A stretch of DNA of 17,438 nt from CAZLIC01 sp964559535 (GTDB lineage Bacteria; Pseudomonadota; Alphaproteobacteria; Rhodobacterales; Rhodobacteraceae): contig CAZLIC010000087.1 in NCBI GenBank assembly GCA_964559535.1, positions 1 through 17,438 on the forward strand. The letters are read 5' to 3'. The translations under genes and the position numbers were made by a program. The notes beneath the pieces were generated by a model that ran no database searches, was not told where the DNA came from, and saw only the letters and a list, made by a program, of their open reading frames with translations. Shown here one piece after another: positions 14,656 to 17,438 of the stretch. Numbering within the stretch: the first letter of the stretch is position 1; each line of letters opens with the position of its first letter.

Positions 14656-15291
14656 ATGAAACAGATCCTTCTTGCTACCGCGCTGATCGCGGTGCCCGTT
14701 GGCGCCTTCACCGCTTTCAATCTCTATGCGACCCGACCTGTCGTGGCGGCCAGCGTCTCCGCCGGTCTTGGCGATCTTTCGGCCTTCACGTCCATCGTGA
14801 CCGATGTTCAGGCCATCGCCGCCACCGGGGACATGGCCGCTGCCAGGGCGAGGATCAAGGACCTCGAGACCGCCTGGGATGATCAGGCGGCCACCTTGCG
14901 CGCCCTGGATGGCAATGCCTGGGGAACAATCGACGATGCTGCCGATGCGGCGCTGGCGGCCCTGCGCGCGTCGGCACCGGATGCGGCTGAAGTCGACACG
15001 ACGCTCGCCGCGCTGCAGGTGACGCTGACCAGCCCGGTGGCCGCTTCGGCCGCCCCGGTTGACGCGGTTCTGGTCGCGGGGATCGCCGTCACCGACGCCA
15101 ACGGTCGCGCCTTGCCCTGCGAGGTCATGTTGAAGTCGGTCACCGAAGGTCTGGCTTCCGCAAAGCTTTCCGATGCGGACAAGGCGGCTGCCACAGACTT
15201 CCAGACCAAGGCCACCGAACGCTGCAATGCCGACGATGACCAGCGCGCCGATGCCTTCTCGGCTCAGGCCTTGGCCCTGGTGTCGAAATGA
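14656..15291 (+). CDS. Exported helical protein of unknown function
   Basis: 211-residue protein that I do not recognise. Residues 4-22 form a signal peptide or N-terminal membrane anchor (ILLATALIAVPVGAFTAF). The rest is Ala-rich and mainly helical, with a helical section at about 36-130 (DMAAARARIKDLETAWDDQ). Two cysteines (C155 in ALPCEVML and C190 in TERCNADDD) could pair in the periplasm. Asp-rich stretches occur at 193-195. The ATG at 14656 has AGGAG about 10 bases upstream. It overlaps the COG4705 gene by ATGA, so the two products are probably co-translated and may act together at the inner membrane. A predicted operator lies 69 bp upstream. No enzymatic motif is visible. Confidence 0.8.
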   Translation: MKQILLATALIAVPVGAFTAFNLYATRPVVAASVSAGLGDLSAFTSIVTDVQAIAATGDMAAARARIKDLETAWDDQAATLRALDGNAWGTIDDAADAALAALRASAPDAAEVDTTLAALQVTLTSPVAASAAPVDAVLVAGIAVTDANGRALPCEVMLKSVTEGLASAKLSDADKAAATDFQTKATERCNADDDQRADAFSAQALALVSK

Positions 15292-16106
15292 GCCTTGCAC
15301 CCCAACTCAGCGGCGGAGCCGACATCATGCAATCCCCGATCCCTGCCGGGCAGGTCGCCATCAACCGCGTGCCGGCCGTTACCCCCGAATTCTGGCTGAT
15401 CAAACTCATGGCCGTGACCATGGGCGAGACCGCGGCTGACTATCTGGCGGTCAACCTCGGCTTCGGCCTGCCTGCAACCTCGCTGATCATGTCGGCGGTC
15501 CTGATCGGCGCGCTCGTCCTGCAGTTCGGCCAGAAGCGCTATGTGCCCTGGTCCTACTGGCTGGCCGTGGTCCTGGTCAGCATCGTGGGCACGCTTGTGA
15601 CCGACAATCTGGTGGACAACTTCGGCGTCTCGCTGATCACCACGACGATCCTTTTCACGGTGGCACTTGCGGCGACATTTGCAGTCTGGTTCGCATCCGA
15701 GAGGACCCTGTCGATCCATGCGATCTTCACCACCAGGCGCGAGGCCTACTACTGGCTCGCGATCCTGTTCACATTCGCTTTGGGGACAGCGGCGGGCGAT
15801 CTGGTGGCAGAGCATTTCGGGCTTGGATATCTGGCCACGGGCGTGCTCTTCGGCCTGATCATCGCCTCGCTTACCCTTGGCTACTTCTTCCTCGGCCTCG
15901 ATCCGATCCTGGGCTTCTGGCTGGCCTACATCTTCACGCGGCCGCTCGGGGCCTCTTTCGGTGACCTTCTCTCGCAACCGGTCGAATATGGCGGCATGGG
16001 CCTTGGCACCATCATCACGAGTGCGCTGTTTCTCGGCACGATCATCGTCATCGTGGCCTGGATGAGCGTCACCCGGCGCGGCGAGGAATGCGTCGTGCTG
16101 AAGTAA
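15288..16106 (+). CDS. COG4705-family multi-spanning membrane protein
   Basis: 272-residue inner-membrane protein built of four related units. In each, a Trp-Leu pair precedes an Asp by exactly 15 residues: W36/D51 (GETAADYL), W91/D106 (GTLVTDNL), W156/D171 (GTAAGDLV) and W211/D226 (GASFGDLL). The units are spaced 55, 65 and 55 residues apart. Four membrane-embedded acidic residues in a repeat protein suggest an ion-binding or transport path, but no function is established for the family to my knowledge. The ATG at 15288 overlaps the upstream stop; an in-frame ATG at 15327 with GGAG upstream is an alternative, giving 259 residues. It is the second gene of a two-gene operon behind a predicted operator. 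Confidence 0.85.
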   Translation: MSLAPQLSGGADIMQSPIPAGQVAINRVPAVTPEFWLIKLMAVTMGETAADYLAVNLGFGLPATSLIMSAVLIGALVLQFGQKRYVPWSYWLAVVLVSIVGTLVTDNLVDNFGVSLITTTILFTVALAATFAVWFASERTLSIHAIFTTRREAYYWLAILFTFALGTAAGDLVAEHFGLGYLATGVLFGLIIASLTLGYFFLGLDPILGFWLAYIFTRPLGASFGDLLSQPVEYGGMGLGTIITSALFLGTIIVIVAWMSVTRRGEECVVLK

Positions 16107-16118
16107 CCGGCACGGCCC

Positions 16119-16140
16119 GGGCCGACCCTGCGGTCGGCCC
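16119..16140. other. 9-bp GC hairpin after the COG4705 gene
   Basis: GGGCCGACC (16119-16127) pairs perfectly with GGTCGGCCC (16132-16140) around a CTGC loop. It begins 13 bp after the COG4705 stop codon. No T tract follows, so it is more likely a 3'-end stabilising or partial terminator hairpin than a full intrinsic terminator. It sits between the COG4705 and porin genes. Confidence 0.6.
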
Positions 16141-16188
16141 AGAGCCCAGTTGACCATAATCAAACTCCAGTTGCCTGAAAGGCCAATC

Positions 16189-16833
16189 ATGAAATCCATC
16201 GTGGCATCGACCGCGCTGATCGCCTCTCTTCTGCCGTCAACCGTTCGCGCTGAGCGTCTGTCTTTTGGCGGCGGCGTGACCGTCACCTCGGACTCCCTGG
16301 TGGACGGTTTGTCGGAAAGCGGTAATTCTCCGGCAATCCAGCCTTATCTGGAGATCGCCAAGGACGGCTTCCACGCCGGGCTCTGGGCAACCAACCTGAA
16401 GGACGACGCCGGCAATCGCGCCGAACTGGACCTGACCCTGGGGTACCGGGGCATGACCGGTTCCGGGCTTGAATACGACCTTGGATATACCCAGAGTTTT
16501 TACGACAAGACAAACGCGGCCTCATCCGAACTGGCGCTTTCCCTCGGCGCCCCGGTCACTGACCGGCTTTCCGTTTCGGGCGAGGTGTCTTACGATCTGT
16601 CGGAGAAGACCTTTGGCGAAAGCCTTGGCGCTGAATTCGCGCTCACCGACGCCTGGACTGTCTACGCGGATTTCGGACGCGCAGATCCGTCTTCAAGCGT
16701 GAATTGGGGCGCGGGGGTCGCTTACGCAATCGATGATCGGACATCTGTCGATCTCGCAATACAGGATACCGCATCCACCACCCCGCTGGTCGCCCTATCG
16801 CTGACATATGCAGTCGGGGACAGGTCAGAGTAG
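16189..16833 (+). CDS. TorF-like putative outer-membrane porin
   Basis: 214-residue exported beta-barrel protein. Residues 1-22 are a signal peptide (cleavage after VRA). The mature N-terminus, VTVTSDSLVDGLSESGNSPAIQPYLE followed by GFHAGLWATNL, is the mark of the TorF/Gcw_chp family. Alternating strands run to the C-terminus (VALSLTYAVGDRSE). Family members usually have about 200-250 residues, so it is full length. The frame is open from a TTG at 16150, but the ATG at 16189 starts directly at the signal peptide and has AAAGG about 9 bases upstream, so I use it. It lies 83 bp behind the COG4705 gene with a hairpin between; co-transcription is possible. No copy of the shared operator is seen upstream. 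The following 16834-16942 holds nothing I can identify. Confidence 0.85.
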   Translation: MKSIVASTALIASLLPSTVRAERLSFGGGVTVTSDSLVDGLSESGNSPAIQPYLEIAKDGFHAGLWATNLKDDAGNRAELDLTLGYRGMTGSGLEYDLGYTQSFYDKTNAASSELALSLGAPVTDRLSVSGEVSYDLSEKTFGESLGAEFALTDAWTVYADFGRADPSSSVNWGAGVAYAIDDRTSVDLAIQDTASTTPLVALSLTYAVGDRSE

Positions 16834-16942
16834 GCCATGTAGAAACTTTATCCCCGGCTGTAGTCGACCAGGCCGCAAGGACGCAGACCCGAGAAATGAG
16901 GAAACAGGCGTCGTGAGCCGGGAAGTAATGCGCCGGGGACGC

Positions 16943-17383
16943 TCATGGCGACACCTCGCTTTTCGGGTGGCGATGGTCCGTTGCGCAAAGCAAGTGGTTA
17001 CCCAGCACCTCGATCACCCGGCAGTCGGCAATTCGCCCGCCGGCGCATTGCACGACCATGCGTTCCAGTTCGGCCTTGAGCGCGGTCAGGCGCGCAATGC
17101 GGCTTTCAACTTCCATGAGTTGCGCCTGCGCGATCGCATCCGCTGCAGCGCAGGACTGGTCTGGTCTGTCCGACAGGCTGAGAAGGTCTCGGATCGCTTC
17201 CAGCGTGAAGCCCAGATCGCGGGCGTGCCGGATGAAGGCCAGCCGCTCCTGCGCTTTGCGGCTGTAGAGTCTCTGGTTGCCCGCGCTGCGCTCCGCTTCG
17301 GGAAGCAGGCCGATTTGCTCGTAGTAGCGGATCGTCGGTACCTTCACCCCGGCGGCCTCGCCCAACTTTCCGATAGTCAGCAT
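16943..17383 (-). CDS. MerR-family metal-responsive regulator (ZntR/CadR/PbrR-like)
   Basis: 146-residue regulator. The N-terminal MerR winged helix is intact (LTIGKLGEAAGVKVPTIRYYEQIGLLP, then R-RLYSRKA, 1-45), followed by the dimerisation helix (about 75-112). The cysteines C78, C113 and C121 match the spacing of the metal-binding cysteines in the CadR/PbrR/ZntR group. An extra C133 and His residues (H130, H137, H139) follow near the C-terminus. It would sense a divalent soft metal (Zn, Cd or Pb) and activate a divergent gene. The start at 17383 is the standard MerR N-terminus. The divergent target begins at or past the right edge. Exact metal not determinable from sequence. Confidence 0.9.
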   Translation of the reverse strand: MLTIGKLGEAAGVKVPTIRYYEQIGLLPEAERSAGNQRLYSRKAQERLAFIRHARDLGFTLEAIRDLLSLSDRPDQSCAAADAIAQAQLMEVESRIARLTALKAELERMVVQCAGGRIADCRVIEVLGNHLLCATDHRHPKSEVSP

Positions 17384-17393
17384 CAGATTCCCC

Positions 17394-17424
17394 TTGAAGC
17401 TATAGTTGCTAGAGACATTAGGTT
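17394..17424 (+). promoter_or_regulatory. MerR-type divergent promoter
   Basis: TTGAAG (17394-17399) and TAGGTT (17419-17424) are separated by a 19-bp spacer, the overlong spacing typical of promoters activated by MerR proteins. The spacer contains CTATAGTTGCTAGAG, close to the CTATAGT-N2-CTA dyad found in ZntR/CadR/PbrR operators. It lies 10 bp from the MerR start codon. The target gene, most likely a metal exporter, is cut off by the window; an ATG at 17434 is too close to the predicted start of transcription to judge. Confidence 0.75.
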
Positions 17425-17438
17425 CCTGATTCGATGAA

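Noticed and set aside
13915..15300. 461-codon open frame on the minus strand across the regulator promoter
   Set aside because: It runs antisense through two real plus-strand genes' region and overlaps the regulator in another frame. The translation has no hydrophobic or domain pattern and would bury the predicted operator.

Overview
The window looks like a chromosomal segment of an alphaproteobacterium, probably of the Rhodobacteraceae/Paracoccaceae group. The basis is high GC, dense ATGA-overlapping operons, and protein types typical of that group (TorF-like porin, COG4705 membrane protein, LAB_N plus DPM1-like glycosyltransferase). This is judged from family recognition only; no search was run. 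I see no rRNA, tRNA, CRISPR array, transposase or plasmid gene.

Layout. (1) 143-3487, minus strand: an operon of ABC ATPase, two ABC-2-type permeases and a secreted protein with two thrombospondin-type-3 calcium-binding repeats. (2) 3672-4070, minus: a secreted PepSY protein with a very acidic tail, ending in a strong intrinsic terminator. (3) 4165-5361, minus: an MFS exporter. (4) 5665-9026, plus: a four-gene overlapping operon of DPM1/ArnC-like glycosyltransferase, LAB_N membrane protein, LpxE-like PAP2 phosphatase and ArnT-like GT39 transferase, which reads as a lipid A or envelope-glycan modification pathway. (5) 9214-10455, plus: a cytochrome b561-type protein followed by a PAP2 phosphatase gene broken by one in-frame stop. 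(6) 14489 down to 10470, minus: an OmpR-type response regulator, its sensor kinase and a DedA-PAP2-LssY three-domain fusion, all overlapping. (7) 14656-16106, plus: a periplasmic helical protein of unknown function overlapping a COG4705 membrane protein with a fourfold internal repeat. (8) 16189-16833, plus: a TorF-like porin. (9) 17383-16943, minus: a metal-type MerR regulator, with a divergent MerR-style promoter at the right edge for a gene outside the window.

The most interesting signal is not a gene. Five separate intergenic regions carry a closely related operator: a palindromic TTACA-N4-TGTAA core in four of them, and TGTAAG followed 11 bp later by a GAAA-like half-site. In every case the tandem pair points towards the downstream operon. 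In front of the PepSY gene it becomes three half-sites at an exact 11-bp period. The 11-bp tandem pattern fits OmpR/PhoB-family regulators, and the only such regulator in the window sits next to one of the sites. My reading is that nearly the whole window, from the ABC operon to the COG4705 operon, is one locally encoded envelope-stress or lipid-remodelling regulon, comparable in logic to PmrAB/QseBC regulons. The signal sensed and the exact lipid modifications are not known from sequence alone.
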